A DNA stretch of 25,715 nt, from assembly GCA_002490635.1 (NCBI GenBank), contig DKUJ01000048.1, positions 1 through 25,715 of the forward strand. The letters are read 5' to 3'. How positions within the stretch are numbered: the stretch's first letter is position 1; every line of letters starts with the position of its first letter. Shown one piece after another: positions 16,993-24,539 of this stretch. Source of the stretch: Porphyromonadaceae bacterium UBA7207. GTDB taxonomy: Bacteria > Bacteroidota > Bacteroidia > Bacteroidales > Muribaculaceae. The position numbers and the translations under genes are program-made. A model generated the notes under the pieces. That model was not told the origin of the DNA, ran no database searches, and worked only from the letters and a program-made list of their open reading frames with translations.

Positions 16993-19554
16993 ATGATGAA
17001 AATTCCCGTTAGTAACACTAATGCCCCCGTATGGCGCGACATTACTGTGAAATCCGAATTGCCCGCCAGACTCAAGCCCCTCGACGAGCTTGCGAAGAAC
17101 CTCTGGTGGGTATGGAACAGCGAAGCGAAAACCCTCTTCCGCAACCTTAACCCGGATCTCTGGCGCAAGACCGGCGAGAACCCTGTGATGCTGCTCCAGC
17201 AGCTGACCAGCGACCGAATCGCCGAAATCCTTGCCGACAGCGATCTCATGGCTGAAATCAACCGTGTGTATGCCGACTTCAAGGAATATATGTCCAAGCC
17301 CATGCGCAAGGACATTCCTTCGGTATCCTATTTCTCCATGGAATACGGACTGTGCAACTGTCTGAAAATATATTCCGGCGGTCTTGGCGTTCTTGCCGGC
17401 GACTACATAAAAGAAGCTTCCGACAGCTGCGTGGACATGACCGCCGTAGGTTTCCTCTACCGCTTCGGCTACTTCACCCAGACACTCAGTGTCGACGGAC
17501 AGCAGATCGCCAACTACGAGCCCCAGAACTTCAACCAGCTCCCCATCGAGCAGGTGATGGAAGCCGACGGCCGCCCCATGATTGTGGAAGTGCCTTATCC
17601 CGGCCGTATTATCTACAGCCATGTATGGCGCGTGAACGTTGGCCGTATGAAGCTCTATCTCATGGATACCGACTTCGACGCCAACAGCGAATTCGACCGT
17701 CCCATCACACACCAGCTCTACGGCGGCGACTGGGAAAACCGCATCAAGCAGGAATATCTCCTCGGCATCGGCGGTATAATAATGCTCCGCAAACTAGGCA
17801 TCAACCACCAGCTCTACCACTGCAACGAAGGCCATGCCGCACTGCTCAACCTCCAGCGTCTGGTGGAATTCGTGCAGGACAAGGGTCTTGACTTCAACGT
17901 TGCCCTCGAAATGGTGCGTGCGTCCTCGCTCTACACCGTACACACCCCCGTACCCGCAGGCCACGACTACTTCGACGAGAGCCTCTTCGGAAAATACATG
18001 GGAGAATATCCCGCGAAGCTCGGCATCAGCTGGAACGACCTCATGAACATGGGTCGCGAGAACCCCGACACCAACGAGCGCTTCTCCATGAGTGTATTCG
18101 CCCTCAACACCTGCCAGGAGGCCAACGGTGTGAGCTGGCTCCACGGCGAAGTGTCGAAGAAAATGTTCTCCGGCATCTGGAAAGGCTACTCCTGGGAAGA
18201 AAGCCACGTAGGCTATGTTACCAACGGCGTGCACATGCCTACCTGGGCAGCTTCGGAGTGGAAGGAATTCTATTCCAGGAAACTCGGCAGCCAGGTGTTC
18301 GACAAACAGAGCGACCCCGAATCCTGGAAAGGCATCTTCGAAGTGCCCGATCAGGAAATCTGGGACCTGCGCGTGCAGCTCAAGAACAAATTCATCAACT
18401 TCGTGCGCCGCGACTTCAAGGAAAAATGGCTTGCCCACCAGGGCGATCCCTCCTCGGTGATGAACATCGTGGACCGCATCAACCCCAACGCCCTGATCAT
18501 CGGCTTCGCCCGCCGCTTCGCCACATACAAGCGCGCACACCTGCTGTTCACCGACCTCGAACGCCTCGAACGCATTGTGAACAACCCTGCTTTCCCCGTG
18601 CAGTTCATATTCGCCGGCAAGGCTCACCCCGCCGACGGTGCCGGACAGGGTCTGATCAAACGCATTGTCGAAATCAGCCGCATGCCGCAGTTCCTGGGCA
18701 AGATCATCTTCCTGGAAGACTACAACATGATTGTGGCAAAACGTCTGGTAACAGGCGTGGACATCTGGCTCAACACCCCCACCCGACCGCTCGAAGCTTC
18801 CGGCACATCCGGAGAAAAAGCCGAGATGAACGGCGTACTCAACTTCTCGGTACTCGACGGCTGGTGGTACGAAGGCTACCGCTTCAATGAGAAAGCAGGC
18901 TGGGCGCTCACCGACAAGCGTACATACACCGACCAGAGCCAGCAGGACAAACTCGACGCCGCCACTATATACTCCATGCTCGAAAACGAGATCATACCCC
19001 TCTATTTCGAGAAGAACTCCGCAGGCTATTCGCCCCGCTGGATCCAGTATATCAAAGGCTCCATCGGCGACATCGCTCCCCACTTCACCATGAAGCGCAT
19101 GATCGACGACTACATCGACCGCTTCTACAGCAAGGAGGCCGCACGCAGCGAACACCTTGCCGCCCACAACTTCGCCGCAGCCAAATCCATCGTGGCATGG
19201 AAGGAAAAAGTGGCACAGGCATGGGAAGGCATCAAAGTGGTGAAAGTGCTCCACAACGGTGAAATCGCACAGAGCCTCACCGGCGACGACCTGCATGTGG
19301 AAGTGGAAATCGACACCAACGGCATCGGCCGCGACCTCGGCCTCGAAATGGTGGTGTACCGCCAGGCCGACGGCGTGGAACATCTCATCCGCAAAGAACA
19401 GTTCAAGATTGTGAAGGAAGAAGGCAACAACATCACCTTCGAACTTTCCACCAAAATCAAGGACGCAGGTGTGTTCCGCTACGGATTCCGCCTATATCCC
19501 AACAATCCCGAACTGCCCCACCGCCAGGACTTCGCATTCACCCGCTGGATCTGA
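16993..19554 (+). CDS. glgP: alpha-glucan (glycogen) phosphorylase, GT35
   Basis: An 853-residue pyridoxal-phosphate enzyme that releases glucose-1-phosphate from glycogen. The N-terminal ~110 residues (LPARLKPLDELAKNLWWVWN) form the DUF3417-type extension of the short bacterial/archaeal phosphorylase subgroup. YHCNEGHAA, GYVTNGVHMPTW and FARRFATYKRA mark the core, and the cofactor lysine is K609 in EASGTSGEKAEMNG. An extra ~130-residue C-terminal segment after the catalytic core is beta-rich. Two adjacent ATGs (16993 and 16996) could start it. It follows the glycogen synthase gene by 49 bases, so synthesis and breakdown enzymes share a transcript that ends at a strong terminator 28 bases after the stop. 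Confidence 0.95.
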   Translation: MMKIPVSNTNAPVWRDITVKSELPARLKPLDELAKNLWWVWNSEAKTLFRNLNPDLWRKTGENPVMLLQQLTSDRIAEILADSDLMAEINRVYADFKEYMSKPMRKDIPSVSYFSMEYGLCNCLKIYSGGLGVLAGDYIKEASDSCVDMTAVGFLYRFGYFTQTLSVDGQQIANYEPQNFNQLPIEQVMEADGRPMIVEVPYPGRIIYSHVWRVNVGRMKLYLMDTDFDANSEFDRPITHQLYGGDWENRIKQEYLLGIGGIIMLRKLGINHQLYHCNEGHAALLNLQRLVEFVQDKGLDFNVALEMVRASSLYTVHTPVPAGHDYFDESLFGKYMGEYPAKLGISWNDLMNMGRENPDTNERFSMSVFALNTCQEANGVSWLHGEVSKKMFSGIWKGYSWEESHVGYVTNGVHMPTWAASEWKEFYSRKLGSQVFDKQSDPESWKGIFEVPDQEIWDLRVQLKNKFINFVRRDFKEKWLAHQGDPSSVMNIVDRINPNALIIGFARRFATYKRAHLLFTDLERLERIVNNPAFPVQFIFAGKAHPADGAGQGLIKRIVEISRMPQFLGKIIFLEDYNMIVAKRLVTGVDIWLNTPTRPLEASGTSGEKAEMNGVLNFSVLDGWWYEGYRFNEKAGWALTDKRTYTDQSQQDKLDAATIYSMLENEIIPLYFEKNSAGYSPRWIQYIKGSIGDIAPHFTMKRMIDDYIDRFYSKEAARSEHLAAHNFAAAKSIVAWKEKVAQAWEGIKVVKVLHNGEIAQSLTGDDLHVEVEIDTNGIGRDLGLEMVVYRQADGVEHLIRKEQFKIVKEEGNNITFELSTKIKDAGVFRYGFRLYPNNPELPHRQDFAFTRWI

Positions 19555-19582
19555 TTCCGCACTCCGGAACACTCCTATAATC

Positions 19583-19621
19583 GGCCGCCGACCCGGACAA
19601 GGGCCGGCGGCCTTTCTTTTT
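19583..19621 (+). terminator. intrinsic terminator of the glycogen operon
   Basis: A 12-bp stem with one mismatch (GGCCGCCGaCCC at 19583-19594 with GGGcCGGCGGCC at 19601-19612), a six-base loop, then TTTCTTTTT. The T-run ends eight bases before the ATG of the next gene. Confidence 0.9.
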
Positions 19622-19628
19622 AGCAGAA

Positions 19629-20432
19629 ATGGAACCTATCGAGATAAACACACTATCCGACGATGCACTGGCTCCCTACGCGAGCCTGACCGAACGGCAG
19701 CTGCGCAACCGCCGCACACCCTCTGAAGGGCTGTTCATCGTGGAAAGCCCCAAGGTGATAGCCGTGGCTCTCGATGCCGGCATGGAGCCGGTATCGCTGC
19801 TGTGCGAACACCGCCACCTCACCGGCGATGCCGCCGCCATCATAGCGCGGATGCCACACACACCCGTCTATACAGGCAGCCGGGATCTGCTGTCGGAACT
19901 CACCGGATACACACTCACCCGCGGTGTGCTGTGCTGCATGCGCCGTCCGCTGGAAAAAAGTCCTGCCGATGTACTCGGCAGCGCCGCGCGCGTAGCCGTG
20001 GTGGATTCGGTGGTCGACAACACCAACATCGGAGCGATTTTCCGCTCGGCCGCTGCTTTGGGCATTGATGCGGTTGCTCTAACCCGCACATCATGCGATC
20101 CGCTCAACAGGCGCTCTGTGAGAGTGTCGATGGGATCGGTGTTTCTGGTTCCATGGACATGGGTCGACTCGGTGGAGCAGGTGCGCGACTACGGACTAAA
20201 GACTGTGGCCATGGCACTCACCGACCAGTCGGTGCCTATCGACGACCCGACGCTCAACGACGAACCGCGTCTGGCCATCGTGCTCGGCACCGAAGGCGAC
20301 GGGCTGGCGCATGGCGTGATTGCCAATGCCGACTACACGGCACGCATTCCCATGATGCACGGCGTGGACTCGCTGAATGTGGCGGCGGCATCTGCCGTAG
20401 CGTTCTGGCAGCTCAGAAAAGGCGCACGCTGA
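19629..20432 (+). CDS. TrmH/SpoU-family RNA 2'-O-methyltransferase
   Basis: A 267-residue SAM-dependent RNA methyltransferase with a trefoil-knot (SPOUT) fold. An N-terminal substrate-binding part (RNRRTPSEGLFIVESPKVI, about 28-44) precedes the three SpoU motifs: NTNIGAIFRSAAALG (131-145) with the catalytic arginine R139, LAIVLGTEGDGL (215-226), and IPMMHGVDSLNVAAASAV (240-257). The target, rRNA or tRNA, cannot be told from sequence. The ATG lies directly behind the glycogen operon terminator and I see no promoter between them. Its last 20 bases overlap the 3' end of the convergent small gene. Confidence 0.93.
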   Translation: MEPIEINTLSDDALAPYASLTERQLRNRRTPSEGLFIVESPKVIAVALDAGMEPVSLLCEHRHLTGDAAAIIARMPHTPVYTGSRDLLSELTGYTLTRGVLCCMRRPLEKSPADVLGSAARVAVVDSVVDNTNIGAIFRSAAALGIDAVALTRTSCDPLNRRSVRVSMGSVFLVPWTWVDSVEQVRDYGLKTVAMALTDQSVPIDDPTLNDEPRLAIVLGTEGDGLAHGVIANADYTARIPMMHGVDSLNVAAASAVAFWQLRKGAR

Positions 20433-20898
20433 CACCAACGCCGACATAAGGCAGAAGTCCCCGCGGAGTCATCCCATAGCCGGCCTGCAGGGCTATGCTG
20501 AAACGTCGCGTCCGGGCAGCCACCGGCTGCGCGACTGTTGCGGCATAGACAGGACGCTCGAGCACCAGGCTGTCGAGACGCGGTTGCCATCCGCTCACAT
20601 AGGCCCTGTATCCCTCGCCGGCATACTCGCGGCTTTCCACAGGCACCTCTACGGCCACACTGTCGGGCAAGGGACACGGCGTCGGCACTGAGTCGGGTTG
20701 TTCCGCGCATGCCAGCATGGCACGCCGCGGAGCCAGCAGGCGAACGGAGGCAGGCGGCGGCACCTCCACACTCACCGTATCGTAACGCGTGACAACCACG
20801 GGAAGCGTGGCCGTAACGGATCCCGGGGCCTGAGAAACAGAACAGCGTCCCGCCCAGAAACAAACGGCTCCCATCGCGATGCCATAAAAGGCTTTCAT
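20413..20898 (-). CDS. small membrane-anchored protein (DUF6808-like), partner of the amidase
   Basis: A 161-residue protein. An N-terminal hydrophobic segment (residues 3-17) probably anchors it; the following cysteine is preceded by Arg, which does not fit a lipobox. The middle is proline-rich and polar, then comes YRAYVSGWQPRLDSL (about 97-111), a motif I recall from small Bacteroidota proteins encoded beside amidases and annotated DUF6808. The C-terminus alternates hydrophobic and polar residues (GVGVSVRLF), suggesting a beta structure. Its ATG overlaps the amidase stop (ATGA), so the two are translationally coupled. A role as a lysis or cell-wall accessory is inference; the exact function is unknown. 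Confidence 0.75.
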   Translation of the reverse strand: MKAFYGIAMGAVCFWAGRCSVSQAPGSVTATLPVVVTRYDTVSVEVPPPASVRLLAPRRAMLACAEQPDSVPTPCPLPDSVAVEVPVESREYAGEGYRAYVSGWQPRLDSLVLERPVYAATVAQPVAARTRRFSIALQAGYGMTPRGLLPYVGVGVSVRLF

Positions 20899-21470
20899 AT
20901 GTCGGGAATGATTTCAGCCAGTACCTTGGCATGCAATGCTGCCAGAATTTCCACAGAACGAGGGCTCTTGAGAAACGCGAGGTCGGCAACATTATCCATA
21001 AACATGTTCTCGGAAAGCACCGCCGGACATAGGGTATCGCGCAGGATTGCGAAATTGCCCGTCCAGTAGCCGCAGGGAGGCGACGAACGGTTGCCACTGT
21101 AGCCTATGGCGGCAGCCCCGGACGAGAGCGCCGCGGCAAGTCTCCGGCTTGTTTCCGATGCGCCGGGAGCCACCCATGCCGAGAACCCTCGCGCACTGTG
21201 CCAGCCGGAATTGCCGGCGGCATTCACATGCAGCGAAAGCAGCACGCAAGGCTCACGGCGGCAGAGCGCGTTGGCACGGCGCACACGCTCGCGCAAGGGC
21301 ACATCGCCCGATTCCGGTACAAGCATGTGGGATTCAATTCCATATCCGGCGAGCTGCCGGACGATTGCTGCGGCAAGCCGCCTGGTGTAGGTGGCTTCGC
21401 GGAAAGTTCCGTCGGGGCTACATTTTCCGGGAGTGTCGGCTCCATGGCCGTTGTCGATTATCACCTTCAT
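20895..21470 (-). CDS. N-acetylmuramoyl-L-alanine amidase (Amidase_3)
   Basis: A 191-residue zinc amidase that cuts between muramic acid and the first peptide residue of peptidoglycan. Zinc ligands and catalytic residues are visible: H9 in DNGHG, E25 in FREATYTR, H81 in SLHVNA and E154 in VLSENMF. There is no signal peptide, unlike housekeeping AmiC enzymes; this form resembles phage endolysins and domesticated copies common in Bacteroidota. It is translationally coupled to the small membrane-anchored protein behind it. A perfect -7 element lies 30 bases upstream. Confidence 0.92.
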   Translation of the reverse strand: MKVIIDNGHGADTPGKCSPDGTFREATYTRRLAAAIVRQLAGYGIESHMLVPESGDVPLRERVRRANALCRREPCVLLSLHVNAAGNSGWHSARGFSAWVAPGASETSRRLAAALSSGAAAIGYSGNRSSPPCGYWTGNFAILRDTLCPAVLSENMFMDNVADLAFLKSPRSVEILAALHAKVLAEIIPDI

Positions 21471-21499
21471 GAGTATGCACTGTTTTAGTTTTTACAGTG

Positions 21500-21507
21500 C
21501 AAACTTA
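21500..21507 (-). promoter_or_regulatory. -7 promoter element for the amidase pair
   Basis: The minus strand reads TAAGTTTG, a perfect TAnnTTTG match, 30 bases upstream of the amidase start. No clear -33 TTTG is seen at the expected distance. Confidence 0.5.
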
Positions 21508-21559
21508 GGCACATCCCGGCTGGCATTGTCGGCATTTCGGTCCGGCCGGCGGACAAAAG

Positions 21560-22282
21560 TCAGAGCCCCATCACATCGCTGAACCGGCGCCGGGCGCTGT
21601 CGCTCACCGGAATAGCCCTTCCGGCCATAATCACGCAGTTGCGCTCCACCACCCTTACCTTGTCGAGGTTGACAATGAACGAACGGTGCACACGCATGAA
21701 ATTAGCCGTGGGCAAGGTCTCTTCGAGTGCCTTCATGCTCATGAGCGACAGCACGGGGCGGTCGCTGCCGCCGGAATAGATTTTCACATAATCCTTCAGC
21801 CCCTCTATAAAGTCGATTTCGCCGAACGGTATTCTCAGAATCCTGTATTCACTTTTAACTACCAGAAAACCATCAGCCGGCCGGCAGCTCTGATTCCGCT
21901 CTGGAACGGGAGCCGGCATCACCGCCGCAGCACGGTTTGCGGCCTCGAGAAATTCGTTGTAGCTCACCGGTTTGAGCAGATAATGAATAGCATTCACCCC
22001 GAAGCCTTCCAGAGCATAGTCGGTATATGCCGTAGTGAACACCACGCGTGTGCGAGGAGTAAGCCTGCGGGCGAGTTCTATTCCGGAGAGTCCGGGCATG
22101 TGGATATCGAGAAACACAAGGTCGGGCTCCGCCGCCACTATGGCTTCGAAAGCCTCTTCGGAGTTGTTGAACTCCCCCACCAGACTAAGGAAGGAGGTTT
22201 TCCGCACATATGCCGCTATGAGAGCGCTTGCAAGAGGCTCGTCGTCGACAACGATACAACTGAGCTGGCGTTGGGCTGTCAT
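21560..22282 (-). CDS. LytTR-family response regulator
   Basis: A 240-residue DNA-binding regulator. The receiver domain (about 8-122) has the acidic pair D13/D14, phospho-acceptor D59 in FLDIHMPGLSG and K104 in YLLKPV. The LytTR DNA-binding domain (about 137-236) shows FIEGLKDYVKIY and FMRVHRSFIVNLDKV. I start it at MTAQRQLSC (22282); the open frame extends 61 codons upstream but those overlap the kinase gene. Its ATG overlaps the kinase stop (ATGA), so the two form a coupled two-component pair. The target genes are unknown; the amidase pair next to it is one candidate. Confidence 0.94.
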   Translation of the reverse strand: MTAQRQLSCIVVDDEPLASALIAAYVRKTSFLSLVGEFNNSEEAFEAIVAAEPDLVFLDIHMPGLSGIELARRLTPRTRVVFTTAYTDYALEGFGVNAIHYLLKPVSYNEFLEAANRAAAVMPAPVPERNQSCRPADGFLVVKSEYRILRIPFGEIDFIEGLKDYVKIYSGGSDRPVLSLMSMKALEETLPTANFMRVHRSFIVNLDKVRVVERNCVIMAGRAIPVSDSARRRFSDVMGL

Positions 22283-23352
22283 TTCCGTGGTATGCTTAAA
22301 GGGATGGATAACCTGGCCTCGAACACCCCGTCGGCCACTCTCGTGCCCAGCGAGGCGGTGTTGCCGTAAATAAGCGAAAGCCGGCGCCGCATATTGGCCA
22401 GCCCGATGCCGCCACCTCCGTCGCCATGCCGCTTGCCGCCGTCGAAGCCGTTGCTTGTCGTGCACACAATCCGACCGCTCTCCACGGCAAGCCTGATGCG
22501 TATAGGATGCTGAGGTCGCGCCTGTAGACCGTATTTGAAGGCATTCTCTATCAATGGGATGAACAGCAGCGAGGGCACCTCGGCATCCTTGCCGGAATCG
22601 ATATCTATCACTACCTCCAGATTTTTCTCGCCGCTACCCATTCTGAGGCGCATCAGCTCGGTATAGTTTGTCAGCAGCTCCGCCTCACGGCTGAGTGCCA
22701 CCGCCGGCTCATTCTCATAGAGCATCTGGCGCAACATGCCCGAAAGCTTGTGTACGGCTTCCTTGGCAGTGTCGGAATCGATGTCGATGAGAGCATAGAT
22801 GGTGTTGAGCGTATTGAAAAGGAAATGCGGATTCAGCTGCCGGCGCAGGCTGTCCAGCTCCATGGCGTTCTGCGCGGAAATGAGCTTCTGCTTCTGCAAC
22901 TGCACATCGGCCAGGCGTGTGCTCAGGCGCATAGCAGCCGCCAGCCCAATGACAAGAATCATCATCACGGCATCGCGGGTCATCCACGAGGCGCGCCGTG
23001 CCAGATGCTGCCACTGGTCCAGCCTGTCCCACCGCGGATGTCTCGGCATTTCGACGAACAACGCCCCCAGCAGATGGTACAGCGACAGCGCCAGAAGCAC
23101 AAGCACGAAATTGATGGCGACAAATTTCAGAATCCTCGGCTTTGTGCGACCGAGCGAGCGGTCGACAAGCCAGAAATAGTTAGTATAGAACACCGCCAGG
23201 AAGAAAAACGCCTTGAGGTAGAATCCCGGATAGAAAGTTAAGGCGCTGCGGTGCGGAAAAGCAATGCCCACCATCAGTTCGGGCAGGACGAACAGAATAA
23301 CGATGAATAAAGTATGAGCCAGCACCGTGGCCGGATTTCGCTGTCGGGTCAT
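22279..23352 (-). CDS. LytS-type sensor histidine kinase
   Basis: A 357-residue membrane kinase. Four hydrophobic segments (about 8-31, 46-63, 74-100, 127-142) precede a coiled coil (about 145-172) and the His_kinase domain with LNPHFLFNT (phospho-acceptor H176), the N-box PLIENAFKYG (N270) and a GGGGIGLANMRRRL glycine box (about 313-325). There is no large extracytoplasmic sensor domain, so the signal is probably sensed in the membrane. The frame is open to 23457, but I choose ATG 23352 because a good promoter sits immediately before it; the mRNA would be leaderless or nearly so. Confidence 0.9.
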   Translation of the reverse strand: MTRQRNPATVLAHTLFIVILFVLPELMVGIAFPHRSALTFYPGFYLKAFFFLAVFYTNYFWLVDRSLGRTKPRILKFVAINFVLVLLALSLYHLLGALFVEMPRHPRWDRLDQWQHLARRASWMTRDAVMMILVIGLAAAMRLSTRLADVQLQKQKLISAQNAMELDSLRRQLNPHFLFNTLNTIYALIDIDSDTAKEAVHKLSGMLRQMLYENEPAVALSREAELLTNYTELMRLRMGSGEKNLEVVIDIDSGKDAEVPSLLFIPLIENAFKYGLQARPQHPIRIRLAVESGRIVCTTSNGFDGGKRHGDGGGGIGLANMRRRLSLIYGNTASLGTRVADGVFEARLSIPLSIPRK

Positions 23353-23356
23353 GCTG

Positions 23357-23387
23357 CAAAAGTAAGCGTTTGCCAACAAAACACCAA
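23357..23387 (-). promoter_or_regulatory. promoter of the histidine kinase operon
   Basis: On the minus strand TACTTTTG (23364-23357) matches TAnnTTTG and TTG (23387-23385) lies 20 bases upstream, a correct -33/-7 spacing. The element ends four bases before the ATG at 23352. Confidence 0.65.
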
Positions 23388-23470
23388 CAATGAATAGACA
23401 AAGTCCCGTGTAACACCGACAAACCGGCAAGAAAAGCGAACGTCTCCAACCAACCATTAGAAATAATGCT

Positions 23471-23478
23471 TATCTTTG
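23471..23478 (+). promoter_or_regulatory. -7 promoter element for the methyltransferase-like/helicase cassette
   Basis: TATCTTTG is a perfect -7 match. Transcription would start near 23484, leaving about 26 bases before the TTG start at 23510. No good -33 TTTG is present near 23448-23452. Confidence 0.6.
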
Positions 23479-23509
23479 CATATGTGCTAAACCCAATTAT
23501 AAAAGCCTC

Positions 23510-24538
23510 TTGAACCAACAAGTCGACATAAAGGAAAATGATATCTTCGCGCTTTCGCCAGAACTTCTTGATACTCTGCTCAAAGACCATACTTTGAGTA
23601 TAGATGGACATCAAGTCAACATTTTCTGGGCTACTGACAGCTATGCCGACCGCGGCGCAGGCTATCAGTATGGAGACAAAATCACCGTTGAAGCCATTAC
23701 TGGTTCAAACGGGAATGTCATTGTTCCGCGAGCGGTAAAGTCGCGGCCGCAACAGCAACAACGCAGCCGCGAGATGGCCGAGGTGTTCACACCTTCATGG
23801 ATCTGTAACAAGCAAAACAATCTTGTTGATAATGCGTGGTTTGGTCGTGAGAGCATTTTTAATACCGAAGTCGACAATCCCGACGGCACTCATTCATGGA
23901 TTGTCAGTACCGAGCCAATCATTTTTCCTGAAGGTAAGACTTGGCGTGACTATGTAAATGAAAACCGCCTCGAAATCACCTGTGGCGAAGCTCCATATCT
24001 CGTAAGCCGTTACGATACCGTAACAGGCGAGCCCATTCCGGTGGAGCGTCGTATCGGACTACTTGACCGCAAACTTCGCGTTGTCAGTGAGAATACCGAA
24101 ACTACCGGCGAATGGCTGAAAGCAGCACAGTCGGCATATCAGAGCATTTACGGTTTTGAGTGGCAGGGCGACAATCTTATCCTCGCCCGTGAAGCGTTGC
24201 TTTATACCTTCTTAGACTACTATCGTGCCAAGTTCGGCAAAGATCCGCAACTCAAATCCCTGCAATATATCGCATACATCATCTCATGGAATATTTGGCA
24301 GATGGACGGTCTTAAGGGAGTAATTCCTAATAGTTGTATTAAATTACCTAAAATAAAGAATGAGTCTTTATCCCTTTTTAATCCTGAGGATTTAGGAGAA
24401 CCACAAGAACAGACTTTATTTGAATGTCCTGGATGCAAGAATAAAGATATTCACACTCACACAGGTAAGTACGCAATAATTAAAGACTGGAAAGAAAATA
24501 AAATTTTAACCTTTGTATCTTTGATTAAACAAAAGTAA
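23510..24538 (+). CDS. methyltransferase-like protein ('restriction endonuclease subunit M' family), defence cassette gene 1
   Basis: A 342-residue protein that I recognise as a family annotated 'restriction endonuclease subunit M'. EVFTP (91-95) followed by ICNKQNN resembles the F-T-P motif before the catalytic domain of N6-adenine methyltransferases. EITCGEAPYLVSRYD (155-169) stands where the SAM-binding motif I (D-x-x-C-G-x-G) would be, and IYGFEWQGDNLILAREALL (213-231) resembles motif II/III. No NPPY-type catalytic motif IV is visible. The tail has CPGC (306-309) and HTH (315-317), a possible zinc site. No in-frame ATG occurs before codon 89; a TTG at 23510 is the best start. From about codon 275 the DNA becomes strongly AT-rich. 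The next gene starts one base after the stop, so they form one operon. Methylation activity is not established. Confidence 0.8.
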   Translation: MNQQVDIKENDIFALSPELLDTLLKDHTLSIDGHQVNIFWATDSYADRGAGYQYGDKITVEAITGSNGNVIVPRAVKSRPQQQQRSREMAEVFTPSWICNKQNNLVDNAWFGRESIFNTEVDNPDGTHSWIVSTEPIIFPEGKTWRDYVNENRLEITCGEAPYLVSRYDTVTGEPIPVERRIGLLDRKLRVVSENTETTGEWLKAAQSAYQSIYGFEWQGDNLILAREALLYTFLDYYRAKFGKDPQLKSLQYIAYIISWNIWQMDGLKGVIPNSCIKLPKIKNESLSLFNPEDLGEPQEQTLFECPGCKNKDIHTHTGKYAIIKDWKENKILTFVSLIKQK

Positions 24539-24539
24539 T

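Noticed and set aside
15489..17315. Minus-strand open frame of 608 codons opposite the glycogen synthase and phosphorylase genes
   Set aside because: It spans two genuine genes and their spacer and shows no family motifs; no promoter is visible before it.
17794..19383. Minus-strand open frame of 529 codons opposite glgP
   Set aside because: Phe/Val/Glu/His-rich shadow of the phosphorylase codons, with no motifs.
21540..21554. Small hairpin GTCCG-gccgg-CGGAC behind the response regulator gene
   Set aside because: Only a 5-bp stem and no T-run on the minus strand; not enough for a terminator.
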